From Chimaeribacter coloradensis (GTDB lineage: Bacteria > Pseudomonadota > Gammaproteobacteria > Enterobacterales > Enterobacteriaceae): a stretch of 64,000 nt of DNA. How positions within the stretch are numbered: position 1 is the stretch's first letter; the number at the start of each line of letters is the position of its first letter. Made by a program: the position numbers and the translations under genes. Under the pieces are notes generated by a model, which saw nothing but the letters and a program-made list of their open reading frames with translations, did not search any database and had not been told where the DNA came from. The stretch is taken from contig NZ_PJZH01000010.1 of NCBI RefSeq assembly GCF_002858715.1, forward strand, positions 1 through 64,000, given 5' to 3'. Below are positions 29,283-38,559 of the stretch, one piece after another.

Positions 29283-29954
29283 ATGTATTGTAATATAAAA
29301 GACTTGGTTCCAAAAACTATTCAATATAAATATATCAAATCCCATGGGCCTCTAAATAAATATCAGCTAAAACGGATAGAGCAGACGATTGATAAAACAC
29401 TGGATGAATACCCGAGGGTGCTGGCGGTAAGGGTGGAGCTTCATATGCCCGTACGCAGGCCGCTCTGCGATATGCTCCTTGCAGATGATTATGCCAGAAC
29501 AGATGCCGCTGCAATCTCACGGTTCAATGCTTCACTCAATGCGAAGATAAAGCACTATGAACTCAAACAGAAAAAGGCAGGTAAGCGGGTACGTGATACT
29601 TCATCTCGCATTGTGTGGGCCAGGGAGTTCTGTCCTACGAATAATAAAAAACACTATCACGTTTTGCTTATGCTTAACCGGGATGCTTTTAATAGCCTTG
29701 GTTCGTATGAGGGTAATAACGGAACATTGCTTCGGCTTATTCGTGAAGCATGGATGAGTGCTGTTAATTTTATTTATCCGAAAAACAGAGAGTTAGTAAA
29801 GATGCCTGATAACCCATGCTATTACATAAATGCTAAAGACGGTAAGCAAAGTAAGGCTTACAGAGAATTGATATTTCGCTCAAGTTATCTTGCTAAAGAG
29901 AAAAGTAAATGTTTTACAGATGGAGAACGAAATTTTGGCTGTAGTATTAAGTGA
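29283..29954 (+). CDS. inovirus Gp2-type protein (YfjJ/YagK-like), putative HUH replication protein
   Basis: 223 residues. Central KKHYHVLLMLN contains a His-x-His (HUH) metal motif and the later NPCYYINA and SYLAKEKS supply tyrosines, the pattern of rolling-circle replication or relaxase-like proteins. The N-terminal LDEYPRVLAVRVELHMP is typical of the inovirus Gp2 / YagK-YfjJ family found on P4-like islands. Whether it still initiates replication is unknown. Monocistronic, AT-rich flanks. Confidence 0.8.
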   Translation: MYCNIKDLVPKTIQYKYIKSHGPLNKYQLKRIEQTIDKTLDEYPRVLAVRVELHMPVRRPLCDMLLADDYARTDAAAISRFNASLNAKIKHYELKQKKAGKRVRDTSSRIVWAREFCPTNNKKHYHVLLMLNRDAFNSLGSYEGNNGTLLRLIREAWMSAVNFIYPKNRELVKMPDNPCYYINAKDGKQSKAYRELIFRSSYLAKEKSKCFTDGERNFGCSIK

Positions 29955-30274
29955 ATAGTCACGGTGAATCATTACGAAGGTTAGTGATACGTTTTTTAAT
30001 TTATTTAGAAAATCAATTATTTTGCCAGCATTTGTCTTATGAATATCAGCTGTTATTATGTTAGGATCTTTCGGTTATGAACGTAAAGTATTGTTAAATG
30101 ATTATTGAGAGTTGCGGAGTTTAATTGTTTTCAATTTCTCTGATGCTGCAGATGGATGTTTTATACTAATTCAGTCCGATGCAATCTAATTACTCTGAGG
30201 TAGCTTCACAGCATAAGTTTTAACGTTTAAGTTGCTCTCCTGCTCTTCATCCAAAGGATTCACAGGAGACAAAA
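29955..30274. other. intergenic region upstream of yfjI
   Basis: 320 AT-rich bases. CACAGGAG at about 30261-30268 is the ribosome-binding site for the next gene. No gene recognised. Confidence 0.5.
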
Positions 30275-31686
30275 ATGAACACGAACCCACTTAATACAAA
30301 TTTCTTTAACCTTACATTCCCAATACGTTTCGAGGAAGTAATACAGTCCATACAAGCCAAAACGCATGCACCGAAAGAGTTGATCGCAGGAGTACAGTTG
30401 TCGGTAATGTCACTCGGCGCTCAGGGTAGGGTTATGTTTGAACACAGTGATGGAAGAAGAAGCCCTGTGTCTCTTTACAGCATTGTACTGGCTGAATCAG
30501 GGGAGAGGAAAACGGCAGTGTGCAATCTCCTGCAGAAACCGATACAAGACTTTCAGAAAAAGCAACTTAAGAATTATGAGGAGAAATTAAAAGTCTATGA
30601 AGCTGATTTGCAGTCATGGGCTGTCATTAACAAAACTATTTCCCGCCAGATTAGGAAAAATATCGAGAAAGGAGGTGATAGTGTTTCTGAGCAGGATAAA
30701 TTGAGAAAGCATTACATTAATAAACCTAAGCCTCCAAGGAGACCAAAGATTTTATTCAGTGATGCGACACCTGAGGCTATCATCCAGGGACTTGTTGAAA
30801 GCATAGGTACGTTAGGTTTAAGTTCCGATGAAGGCGGTGTGATTTTTAATGGGCGGGCGATGGGTAATACGCCGCTTTTTAATCAACTCTGGGATGGTGG
30901 GGGGGTGATGTGGAGCGTAAAGGGCATCGACTGAACATTGATGATGCACGGCTAATGACGCTTATTGTCACGCAGAAAAATGAGTTGATTTTATTCAGGA
31001 AAAAGCATGGTGCTCGTGTCCAGGGGAATGGTTTTTTTGCCCGCTGTCTGTGGTCTGTAACTACATCAACGCAGGGTATAAGAACTCATCAACCTGATGT
31101 CCAGATAGATGCCCGCGTTCTGGATAAATTTAACAAACGAGTCGAGGAATTACTTGAACAAACGCTTGCCGGAACTACTCCCAGTGTTCTGCGCTTTTCT
31201 GTGGAAGCGGAACATCGCTTTGCTCAATATCAGAATGAAATTGAGCAAAGAATATTAACAGAGAAAGGAGGGCATGAAGCACTGCCGGGAGTTTTATCAA
31301 AGCTTCCTGAGAATGCTGTAAGGCTGGCAACATTGATGCACTTTTTTTATGAATTTAAGGGTGATGAGATTGATGTAGCAACACTAAACTATATTTTTAT
31401 GATTATGGAATATTATTACCAACAAGCCGTCAATATTTTGACTGCCAGCCTGAGTTCCGATGAGGAGGACGCTAAAAGACTCTGGGAGTGGTTAATGACA
31501 GGCCCTTTCTCAGGAGCTAACTCAGTTGCAAAGTCAGAGATAAGGCGTTATGCGCCCTACCAGCTGCGTGATGTAGTCCGCTATAACAAAGCGTTAAAAT
31601 ATCTTGAGGATATTGGTAGGATATATATAAAAAAGTACAAAAACGGTAACGGTACTGTCAGTCAAATTATTGATATCAATCGCTAA
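30275..31686 (+). pseudogene. yfjI: yfjI (DUF3987 primase-helicase-like ATPase), interrupted by a one-base frameshift
   Basis: Two frames overlap and together form one DUF3987 protein of about 469 residues. The first (30275-30934) has an atypical Walker A, LAESGERKTAVCNLL, and ends just after LFNQLWDGGG. The second (frame -1, from about 30905) continues DVERKGHRLNIDDARLMTLI and runs to 31686. The break falls in a seven-G run at 30899-30905; eight Gs would restore the frame, as would -1 ribosomal slippage on G GGG GGG. DUF3987 proteins are thought to take part in replication of islands. Real mutation, homopolymer sequencing error, or slippage cannot be separated here. Confidence 0.85.
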
Positions 31687-31950
31687 TGTAAGATATGCAT
31701 AACTACTCCTCTGCTTTTCCTGCTCCAAAGAGCAGAAATCGCAGGGGGGTATTGCCTGAAAATTTTCCTGCATGAAAAGCACACTTTGTATCCGTATAGG
31801 AAAAAACAGACGACTACAGTGTAAACCTTGCGGTTAACATTCTAACCCAGGCCTGTCGACTGTCAGTTTCGTGCTGACGCTTTTTATTTTCTGTGAAGTA
31901 AAATGCTTTACTGAATGACATTTTGATTTTCTGTATGACAGGAGTGATTG

Positions 31951-32229
31951 ATGATTAGGTGCCACCTGAACAGACTGATGGGTGAACGCAGATTAAAAGT
32001 TGCCGATGTGGTACGCGATACCGGTCTTCCCCGTAGCACTGTCACAGCGCTCTGGAGAGATAACGCCACCCGGATTGAGCTGCCAGTGCTAAGCATTCTC
32101 TGTCATTATTTTAAATGTGATGTCAGTGAGTTATTGGAGTTTACGTCGGATGAAAATCACGTTGAATTATCTCGTCCAGTAAAGGGTTTAAATAATTTTT
32201 CAAATCGTGTCTGGTTTATGCATAAATAA
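31951..32229 (+). CDS. small Cro/C1-type HTH regulator
   Basis: 92 residues. The HTH lies in KVADVVRDTGLPRSTVTALW (residues about 17-36), and a following LPVLSILCHYFKCDVSELLE matches the YozG/HTH_26 type. ATG 31951 follows AGGAG by 6 bases. Lies 265 bases after yfjI; probably an island repressor. C-terminal 25 residues have no domain. Confidence 0.85.
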   Translation: MIRCHLNRLMGERRLKVADVVRDTGLPRSTVTALWRDNATRIELPVLSILCHYFKCDVSELLEFTSDENHVELSRPVKGLNNFSNRVWFMHK

Positions 32230-32325
32230 GACAAAATCATTAGCAGTCTGTATTTTAATGTTAATAATTTTGTCATTATTGAATTTAGGTTCGTTGCTTT
32301 TCACTAAAGCTTTGTTTATTCATAG

Positions 32326-33045
32326 TTACCATTTTAAATAATTACATGCGGCTGCAATTTCTCTGTATGAACAGTTAACTTTAGCTGCTTCGTAGCTGAT
32401 TAAACCTATAATGGGGTTATTGTTCTCATTGTTGTTGTAAATATCTTTTAGAAGGTTATCTCCTTGTTGGCTGGCCCAGCTCTGGGAGTCATTATTAAAA
32501 TCAAAGTAATATTTTGCTGAGTGCAGTTGGACGGGGTGTTCTGTACCAGGCAAAACGCTCCAGATAATAACTTGCTTAACTTTGATGATTTCATTTTCTG
32601 CCAATTTTTTTGCAGCGCTGAAACCTTCTTTCAATTTTGAATTGTCCGGTTCTTTCTTAAAGCAATACGGATCACTTCCATTGGCGACACAGGTCTCATT
32701 GTATTGATCTATAGAGCGCTTTGCGCTTTCAATCAAACTAGCGTAGCCATTAGCAAACCGAGTCATTTCCCTTTTCCAGATATCATTAGTCGCAGATGCC
32801 GACATATCACATGTATAAGTAATGGTTTGAAGTCCATGCTCATCGGCTCCATCTTCCCATTTAAACGATTCACATCGCTGACGATGCTCTAACGCGGCCC
32901 CCAGGGTTCTGGTTGAATCGATATTTGATAATACCTGTGATTTTATAATTTCCTGATTGTCTGAAGCGGATACATTATCACAGCCAGCAAGAATAAATAT
33001 TGGGCAGCTGATAAACAATCCAGTCAGTACTTTTCGTTTAGACAT
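32326..33045 (-). CDS. hypothetical lipoprotein, 239 aa
   Basis: Signal peptide MSKRKVLTGLFISCPIFILA and lipobox LAGC (Cys22), so predicted at the envelope. Mature part carries paired cysteines (RCESF, TYTCDM, ETCVANG, DPYCFKK, VNCSYRE, AACNYL) that could form disulfides. No family recognised. Directly followed, on the same strand upstream, by a second exported protein gene (33123-33593); the pair lies between two regulators and looks like one unit. Confidence 0.75.
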   Translation of the reverse strand: MSKRKVLTGLFISCPIFILAGCDNVSASDNQEIIKSQVLSNIDSTRTLGAALEHRQRCESFKWEDGADEHGLQTITYTCDMSASATNDIWKREMTRFANGYASLIESAKRSIDQYNETCVANGSDPYCFKKEPDNSKLKEGFSAAKKLAENEIIKVKQVIIWSVLPGTEHPVQLHSAKYYFDFNNDSQSWASQQGDNLLKDIYNNNENNNPIIGLISYEAAKVNCSYREIAAACNYLKW

Positions 33046-33122
33046 AAGTGATTCCTGTTGAAGTTTTGGTAAATTACGTGGCCTTAACTAAATCAGGCCT
33101 GATAAGGCGGTTTAAGCTGGTT

Positions 33123-33593
33123 TTAATGAATGAAGGGTATATGTTCGATGCCTGTATAAAGTAAATTGCTCCTGGCATTGATCTTATTGGTCAGACAGGC
33201 GTGACTTTTAATTTCTTTACCCATAGGGTTCATGACACTGACACGTGCGTCAGGTTTGCCTTTGTACTCTTCATAAGTGATAGCCATAGCGCCTTCTATA
33301 GCTTCTCCCGTTGCCCGCAATACAAAGACTCTGCTGCCAGTAACATCATTTACTGTGATGGACTGCTGCACTTCACCTGAATTTGTATCCAGTTTGATAA
33401 CTGTGCTACCTTTATCTGAAATTTTATCCTGTGATTTGAAATTAATATATGCGGTGTCTTTTTTGTGACTCAGGGTCATAACCTCACCCGTAACAAGTGT
33501 GCATTTTAGATGCCAGTGTTCCTGACTAGCCTGCGAAGAACAGTTCAACAACATGAGCAGAAATAAAGATGCTTTCGTTTTTACAATATTCAT
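33123..33593 (-). CDS. hypothetical exported protein, 156 aa
   Basis: N-terminal MNIVKTKASLFLLMLLNC then SSQAS: either a Sec signal with cleavage after SQA or a lipoprotein with LLNC. The mature part is beta-rich with two cysteines (LKCTL, HACLT). No family recognised. Lies 77 bases upstream of the lipoprotein gene, same strand, so likely co-transcribed and functionally paired at the envelope. Confidence 0.7.
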   Translation of the reverse strand: MNIVKTKASLFLLMLLNCSSQASQEHWHLKCTLVTGEVMTLSHKKDTAYINFKSQDKISDKGSTVIKLDTNSGEVQQSITVNDVTGSRVFVLRATGEAIEGAMAITYEEYKGKPDARVSVMNPMGKEIKSHACLTNKINARSNLLYTGIEHIPFIH

Positions 33594-33652
33594 ATAACCT
33601 GCTGATTAAGTGGGGGGTATTGTTGATTGATGCGGCAGCTCCTCTTTGAATA

Positions 33653-34369
33653 CTATTTATTTGATGAGTAATATTTTTTATATGAACGATGATTAGCCGA
33701 ATTCATTACATCATGGATATAAGGGAAATGAGGTATGGATGCGATGAATCGCTCATCCGCGGTAAGATGGCAGATGTCATCCCTGCGTACAAAACTCTCT
33801 GTGGTTAACTTCACCTGGATGATGCTGGCCACTGGTATAACCCTGATTATTTCGGTCTGACAGGCAACTAAATACCAATTACCTTCCATGTGGACAAGGC
33901 GGTAAGGTTCAAAGACTGCGTGAGAATCACCGCCAGTCAGCAAATGGATACGGTTTTGCTGACAGACCGCCTGTATCAGCCGCTGAAAGCATTCTGATGA
34001 CACAACCGAGTCAGAATGCGACGAAGGCCAGATTAGGCAAGGGGAATAGGATGTTTCACCGGTGAGGTAATGCATCAACCTGCGGTCAGGCGAGGGAAAT
34101 AATTGAGTAATACCGGTGTTGCGCATAAACGCCAGAACATCTAACGAACTGTCTGTAAAGCGTTTCCCGTCAAGTCGCCAGCGTCCATTCTCACTGACGA
34201 TATTAAGGTGGAGTAGTCGCTGGTGGAAATCTCGCTGTAGCGTTCGTTCAGATACTCCAAACTCTTCTGCCAGGATTTTAAGGTCAAGAGACTCTCCTGA
34301 TAGTAACCGGCTGATAATCTGTGTCAGCCTGATGGCAAACCGGTCATAACGAGTCGATGTATTGTTCAT
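33653..34369 (-). CDS. WYL-domain transcriptional regulator (YfjR/YafY type)
   Basis: About 238 residues. The N-terminal DeoR-like HTH includes LKILAEEFGVSERTLQRDFH; the WYL sensor follows with HAVFEPYRLVHMEGNWYLVA. WYL regulators bind nucleotides or ssDNA and often control defence or mobile element genes. I use ATG 34369 (MNNTSTRYDRF); a TTG 12 codons upstream is possible, and no strong ribosome-binding site discriminates. CP4-57 carries the homologue yfjR in the same neighbourhood. Confidence 0.83.
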   Translation of the reverse strand: MNNTSTRYDRFAIRLTQIISRLLSGESLDLKILAEEFGVSERTLQRDFHQRLLHLNIVSENGRWRLDGKRFTDSSLDVLAFMRNTGITQLFPSPDRRLMHYLTGETSYSPCLIWPSSHSDSVVSSECFQRLIQAVCQQNRIHLLTGGDSHAVFEPYRLVHMEGNWYLVACQTEIIRVIPVASIIQVKLTTESFVRRDDICHLTADERFIASIPHFPYIHDVMNSANHRSYKKYYSSNK

Positions 34370-34606
34370 CAGAAAAAATATCCATGGATAACTTACTGTT
34401 TTCAATGATGTTATTATGAATCATGAGCACGTCAGGATATGTCGCTATAACGGGAGGAATTGAGAAAAAACGTGAAGACAAATAATTCAGTAATATGCTG
34501 ATTAACAATAACTATTTCTTTCAAAGACAAAACTGAAGCAGGGCGCGACATATCCTGTCGCTGAAATTCATAATTCTCCGGTGGCGTAACTCAGTGGGCA
34601 GGTGTA

Positions 34607-35491
34607 TTAAAAAAACCAGTGCCATATTGCGGTAGCTGCATTCTCCAGCCCTTCTCTGAGTACTCCCAGCCCGTTGCGTATCACGCTCGGGAGTGGAATG
34701 GCCTCCAGAATCCTGCTCAATAATTCTCCCAGTAAATCCGCAAAATCCTTTCGTGCCTTCGTCTCCGATTCTTTGGTGCGGTGTTCTTCTTTGATCTGGC
34801 GAAACACACCACTGGTCGCCTCTGGTGGCAGGGCAAAAATTATGGTTTCTACCATGCGAGACATGTTGTAACCGGTTTTAGCTGAGACAGCATGCACCGG
34901 GTAAGGGGTAAAGAACTGGCGTGAAACGGCAGCACTTCTAGCTGTGAGCGTCATCAGTTGCTCTGCAGAAGGAGAGCCTTTTTCACGATCCCATTCCTGC
35001 GATGGCTCAGCTTTATCAGCCTGGTTGATAACGAAAACAATGCTGTCTGTCGATACGCCACAATCCAGTAGAAAACGGTGGAACTCTTCGTCTGTGGTAC
35101 AGGCCCGGTCATCGGCTTTCATCACCCAGAGGATGAGATCCAGCTTCGGTAACTGTTCCTGATACATCTGACGATATATCTCATCATGCTTCAGCGATTC
35201 ACCTGCGCCCGGCAGATCGACCAGCGTCAGGCAGCGTCCCCCTGCATTCAGGTTAAAGTGCAAAGGTTTACGTGTGCAGCCTTCCGCATGACTGACCGGG
35301 CTGAGAGGATGTTCAAAAAGGGCATTGCAAAGCGAGGATTTTCCGACCCCTGATTTCCCCATGATGCCAATCACCGGTTCGTAATGAATGCTCTGGCGTA
35401 TATGTTCCAGCACCATACTGGTTATATGCCCGGGAAGAATGGATAAATGTTGCTTCAGGACATTAATGCCCCGTTCTGTGAAATCAGACAT
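34607..35491 (-). CDS. YfjP/YkfA/YeeP-family GTPase
   Basis: 294-residue Era/Toc-like GTPase. G1 GIMGKSGVGKSSLCNALF, G2 Thr in EGCTRKPL, G3 DLPGAGES, G4 VINQADKAE. C-terminal helices end AIWHWFF, suggesting membrane association. Present on nearly all CP4-like islands, cellular role unknown. 200 bases separate it from the WYL regulator; the alpA gene follows upstream on the same strand. Confidence 0.92.
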   Translation of the reverse strand: MSDFTERGINVLKQHLSILPGHITSMVLEHIRQSIHYEPVIGIMGKSGVGKSSLCNALFEHPLSPVSHAEGCTRKPLHFNLNAGGRCLTLVDLPGAGESLKHDEIYRQMYQEQLPKLDLILWVMKADDRACTTDEEFHRFLLDCGVSTDSIVFVINQADKAEPSQEWDREKGSPSAEQLMTLTARSAAVSRQFFTPYPVHAVSAKTGYNMSRMVETIIFALPPEATSGVFRQIKEEHRTKESETKARKDFADLLGELLSRILEAIPLPSVIRNGLGVLREGLENAATAIWHWFF

Positions 35492-35656
35492 GTAGCCTCC
35501 GCAATGAAAAAAATCGATACAGCAACATCGCTGTCAGGTATTCACTGCGGTAGTACAGGTCTGTTTTTTTTTGCATTCGAATTGCGGGGGAGGAATGTGA
35601 TTTTGTGGAGCAAACCGGGGGAATTGCCCCGGTTCACTGATACGGTGAAATGATAT

Positions 35657-35896
35657 CTAACGTCGCATTACCCATTCGTTCAGTTCTGACTCCAGCCAGC
35701 CAACGGATTGTCTTCCCAGTTGTCGTTGTTTTGGAAATGTTTCATCGTAGCGTGGCGATTTTGGATTAAGCCAGTCGTATATGGTTGAGCGTGAAATTCC
35801 CATTTTTTTCATGACTTCTTTTAGCCTCAAGATCCTCGGTGAATCAGGAATGTTTGCGTAACTGGATGTATGGGAGGAGAGGTGGTTTTGTAACAT
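35657..35896 (-). CDS. alpA: AlpA-family regulator
   Basis: 79 residues with the AlpA HTH: RLKEVMKKMGISRSTIYDWL, then RQLGRQSVGWLESELNEWV. In CP4-57 AlpA activates the integrase and promotes excision of the island. ATG 35896 follows AAGGAAG by 5 bases; the longer in-frame reading to 35977 lacks such a site. Divergent from the unknown gene at 36010. Confidence 0.9.
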   Translation of the reverse strand: MLQNHLSSHTSSYANIPDSPRILRLKEVMKKMGISRSTIYDWLNPKSPRYDETFPKQRQLGRQSVGWLESELNEWVMRR

Positions 35897-36009
35897 CTTG
35901 GCTTCCTTAGTATACGTTTGTTCGGGTGGGGCCATATTGCCAACCACGCTGGGGCTGTCATACACTGGAAGTAACATTAAAATAAAATCACTTTAGGGGT
36001 TTACTTTTC

Positions 36010-36885
36010 ATGAGGGATGTGGGTGTGGATTTTTTTGATGATTTCTATCTGCAAGTCTGTGCTGCTATTGAGGACAAATCTTCTGAGCTAGAACGAAAAC
36101 TTGAATCAGATAAAAAAGAAAGTAACCAAAACATTCTGCGTACTTACAGGCAAAGTGCTCGCGATAAAATTGAAGACTTTAAGACTATTGAAATAGCACA
36201 AAAAAACGGGCAACCGATTTTGGATATGGATAATAGTGATAACATTCGTTATTCCAAAGAATTTATAAATGTTGGTGGGATAATGGTTGAGAGGCCTTTT
36301 CTTTATAAGAAAACCTATGCGGAAGTTCGGGCGGAAAATCGTAAGAGGATAGTTGGTGGGAAATTGACTGGGCTTGCGAGTCTATATGTTGAGAATTGTG
36401 AACATTTATCTCTCTCTATGGCTTATGAGGATTTTTACTGGGCTCAATTCCAATTTGAATCAGGTGATAAAAAAGGGAGTTGCAGTTTATTGCTCGATGC
36501 CTTTTATTATATTGATAACTATATGACACGAAGTGAGGATAGAGCATCATCAGATTATCATCGACTTATGATCTCTTTTGACCGAGCATGCAAAAAAAAC
36601 AATTCAAGCATTGGTGGGAAAAATAAACTGACAGATCTGGAATATATGAAAGAGCTCCTTGTTACTATTCTTAGAGATATTACCCCTCGCGAAGGCTGGA
36701 GAACTAAACGTCAAGTTTATGAAAATCTAATACCTTACCTTTGTGAAGAAGATAAAAAAGTTAATCCAGCTAGATGGGAATATGATACTGGTAATAGAGA
36801 GGAGACTATCCGCGGAAGGCTCGTTAAATGGTTTAGTTGTGAATTTAAAGAGATGCTTGAAGAATTTATGTTCAAGAGAAAATGA
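36010..36885 (+). CDS. hypothetical protein, 291 aa, at the start of the cargo zone
   Basis: No family recognised. The N-terminal 60 residues are highly charged and heptad-like (VCAAIEDKSSELERKLES and onward), suggesting a coiled coil; the rest is helical and AT-rich in coding. No signal peptide or membrane segment. It stands alone between alpA and the protease-HamA operon, separated from the latter by 540 bases, so a link to defence rests on location only. Confidence 0.65.
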   Translation: MRDVGVDFFDDFYLQVCAAIEDKSSELERKLESDKKESNQNILRTYRQSARDKIEDFKTIEIAQKNGQPILDMDNSDNIRYSKEFINVGGIMVERPFLYKKTYAEVRAENRKRIVGGKLTGLASLYVENCEHLSLSMAYEDFYWAQFQFESGDKKGSCSLLLDAFYYIDNYMTRSEDRASSDYHRLMISFDRACKKNNSSIGGKNKLTDLEYMKELLVTILRDITPREGWRTKRQVYENLIPYLCEEDKKVNPARWEYDTGNREETIRGRLVKWFSCEFKEMLEEFMFKRK

Positions 36886-37425
36886 GTTTCAAACTAATTA
36901 AGTTTGAATGTTTTAGCTTCCTGTGAGGTATCACAGGATTTTATTGAGTTAATCAGGTTGTGGCAAGGCTGCCTTAGAGACCCCATCCTCAGATAATACG
37001 CAAGTTATCAGGAATCCTCGCTTACGTGATGTTGTTCAAGGAAAGCATTTTGACCAAAGTCTCATACTACATGAGACATAGTTGTCTTGTAGTTTCAGTG
37101 AACTAATGTTTTTCCATCTCGATCGCTTTATAGTATCAGACGACGATTCTAATCTGAAATTCATTTCTTGGGCATTGTTCCTCGCCTGGTGCTGGCTCGC
37201 AACAGCACAATTTCTGTATGAGTGTACCTCAGGTAAGTAGCCACAGAGCTGCAGATATTGATACTCGTCCTGATGTTTTTACGTCAGAATTCATCGTGTA
37301 ATAACCGCGTATCGTAACATCTACCAATGCTCTCTCGCTACATAGATTGAAGTAAGCTAATGAAGTATCATACATTTATAGAACCGTAGTGTATGGTAGA
37401 TTTTTCTTCAAGAAGAGTGTAGGCG
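36886..37425. other. 540-bp intergenic region upstream of the MBL-protease-helicase operon
   Basis: No coding frame supported. TGTGAGGTATCACAGG near 36922-36937 forms a short stem but lacks a T-run. It probably contains the operon promoter close to 37380-37420; AGAAGAG at 37410-37416 is the likely ribosome-binding site of the MBL gene. Confidence 0.5.
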
Positions 37426-38559
37426 ATGCTCAAAATCAGAATGCTTAAAGCTGGCAACGGGGACTGTATTTTTATACAGACAGATTGTGAGTTTATCTTG
37501 ATCGATGGAGGAACCGCGCAGTCTTTCAATGACTGGAAAGAGTGCATTATTGGACATGTAGCAAAAATTGATTCAATTATCGTTACACATATTGATAATG
37601 ATCATATCAATGGAATAATAAAATTGCTTGACCATCCAGATTGCCCAACTATCGGCCAGGTATATTTCAATGGTGCTGAGCAGCTGTTTGGTAAACTGAA
37701 TGAGTTTTCTCAAGCAGAGCGTAATGTTGAGATGAAACTACGTGCTCTCTCTGAAGAGTGTTCTGCTATTGAAGATAAAGAGCTAATTGGATATTCTGAA
37801 GGATCATCACTTTCTTATATATTATCCAGTAAAGGCATCGAGTGTAATCCGGTTGTCTCTGGTGGTGCTGTTTATCGGGGTGTATGCGAGTTTTTCGAAA
37901 TTGGTTCTGTTAAATTTACTCTGATTAGTCCAATCCAAGATTCTCTTTACGAACTTCAACAGTTTTGGCAATGCAAATTATCAGAGCGAAGGATAAAGCC
38001 TCGCGTCATTAGTAAAGATTATTATGATGCTTTCGAAAAATACATCGGAGGATTAAGAGGGGAATTGAATGATAATCATAGAGTTTCCTCTATCAACCAA
38101 TGCTCTATAGAAGCGCTAGCAAATACGAAATTTGAGGATGATACTTCACCAACGAATAGGAGTAGTTTTTCATTCTTAATTGAGTTTGATGGAAAAAGAA
38201 TTCTTTATTTAGGGGATTGTAATGCGACTGTTGTTACTGATTGGTTAGAGCTACAAAGTGAGAAGATTTTAAATGTTGATATTGTCAAGATCTCTCACCA
38301 TGGAAGCAAAAATAATACGAGTCTAGAGCTTCTAAGGCGAATAAATAGCCCGAAATACTTCATTAGCACCAATGGTAATTCGCATGGACACCCAGACCTA
38401 GAAACTTTAGCAAGAATTGCTTTTGTTAATAGTAATAAAGAAATCGAGATATATTTTAATTATGCTCTTGATGTAATACCAGACTGGTTCGTCGCTGACA
38501 TTGAAAAAAACTATCCAATGATAAAGCTTTTAATGAGTTCTTGTGAGGTGGAACTATGA
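37426..38559 (+). CDS. MBL-fold (ComEC/Rec2-like) metallohydrolase, first gene of a putative defence operon
   Basis: 377 residues. N-terminal ILIDGGT (Asp27), the metal motif THIDNDHING (His55, Asp57, Asp59, His60), LYLGDCNAT (Asp264) and KISHHGSKNN (His291/292) reproduce the ligand pattern of ComEC-C-terminal-type metallo-beta-lactamase domains, which act as nucleases or phosphodiesterases. All ligands seem present, so it should be catalytic. No signal or membrane segment: cytoplasmic. The stop overlaps the next start (ATGA), implying coupled translation with the protease-HamA protein. As I recall, MBL plus trypsin modules also occur in Avs1-type antiphage systems. Confidence 0.85.
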   Translation: MLKIRMLKAGNGDCIFIQTDCEFILIDGGTAQSFNDWKECIIGHVAKIDSIIVTHIDNDHINGIIKLLDHPDCPTIGQVYFNGAEQLFGKLNEFSQAERNVEMKLRALSEECSAIEDKELIGYSEGSSLSYILSSKGIECNPVVSGGAVYRGVCEFFEIGSVKFTLISPIQDSLYELQQFWQCKLSERRIKPRVISKDYYDAFEKYIGGLRGELNDNHRVSSINQCSIEALANTKFEDDTSPTNRSSFSFLIEFDGKRILYLGDCNATVVTDWLELQSEKILNVDIVKISHHGSKNNTSLELLRRINSPKYFISTNGNSHGHPDLETLARIAFVNSNKEIEIYFNYALDVIPDWFVADIEKNYPMIKLLMSSCEVEL

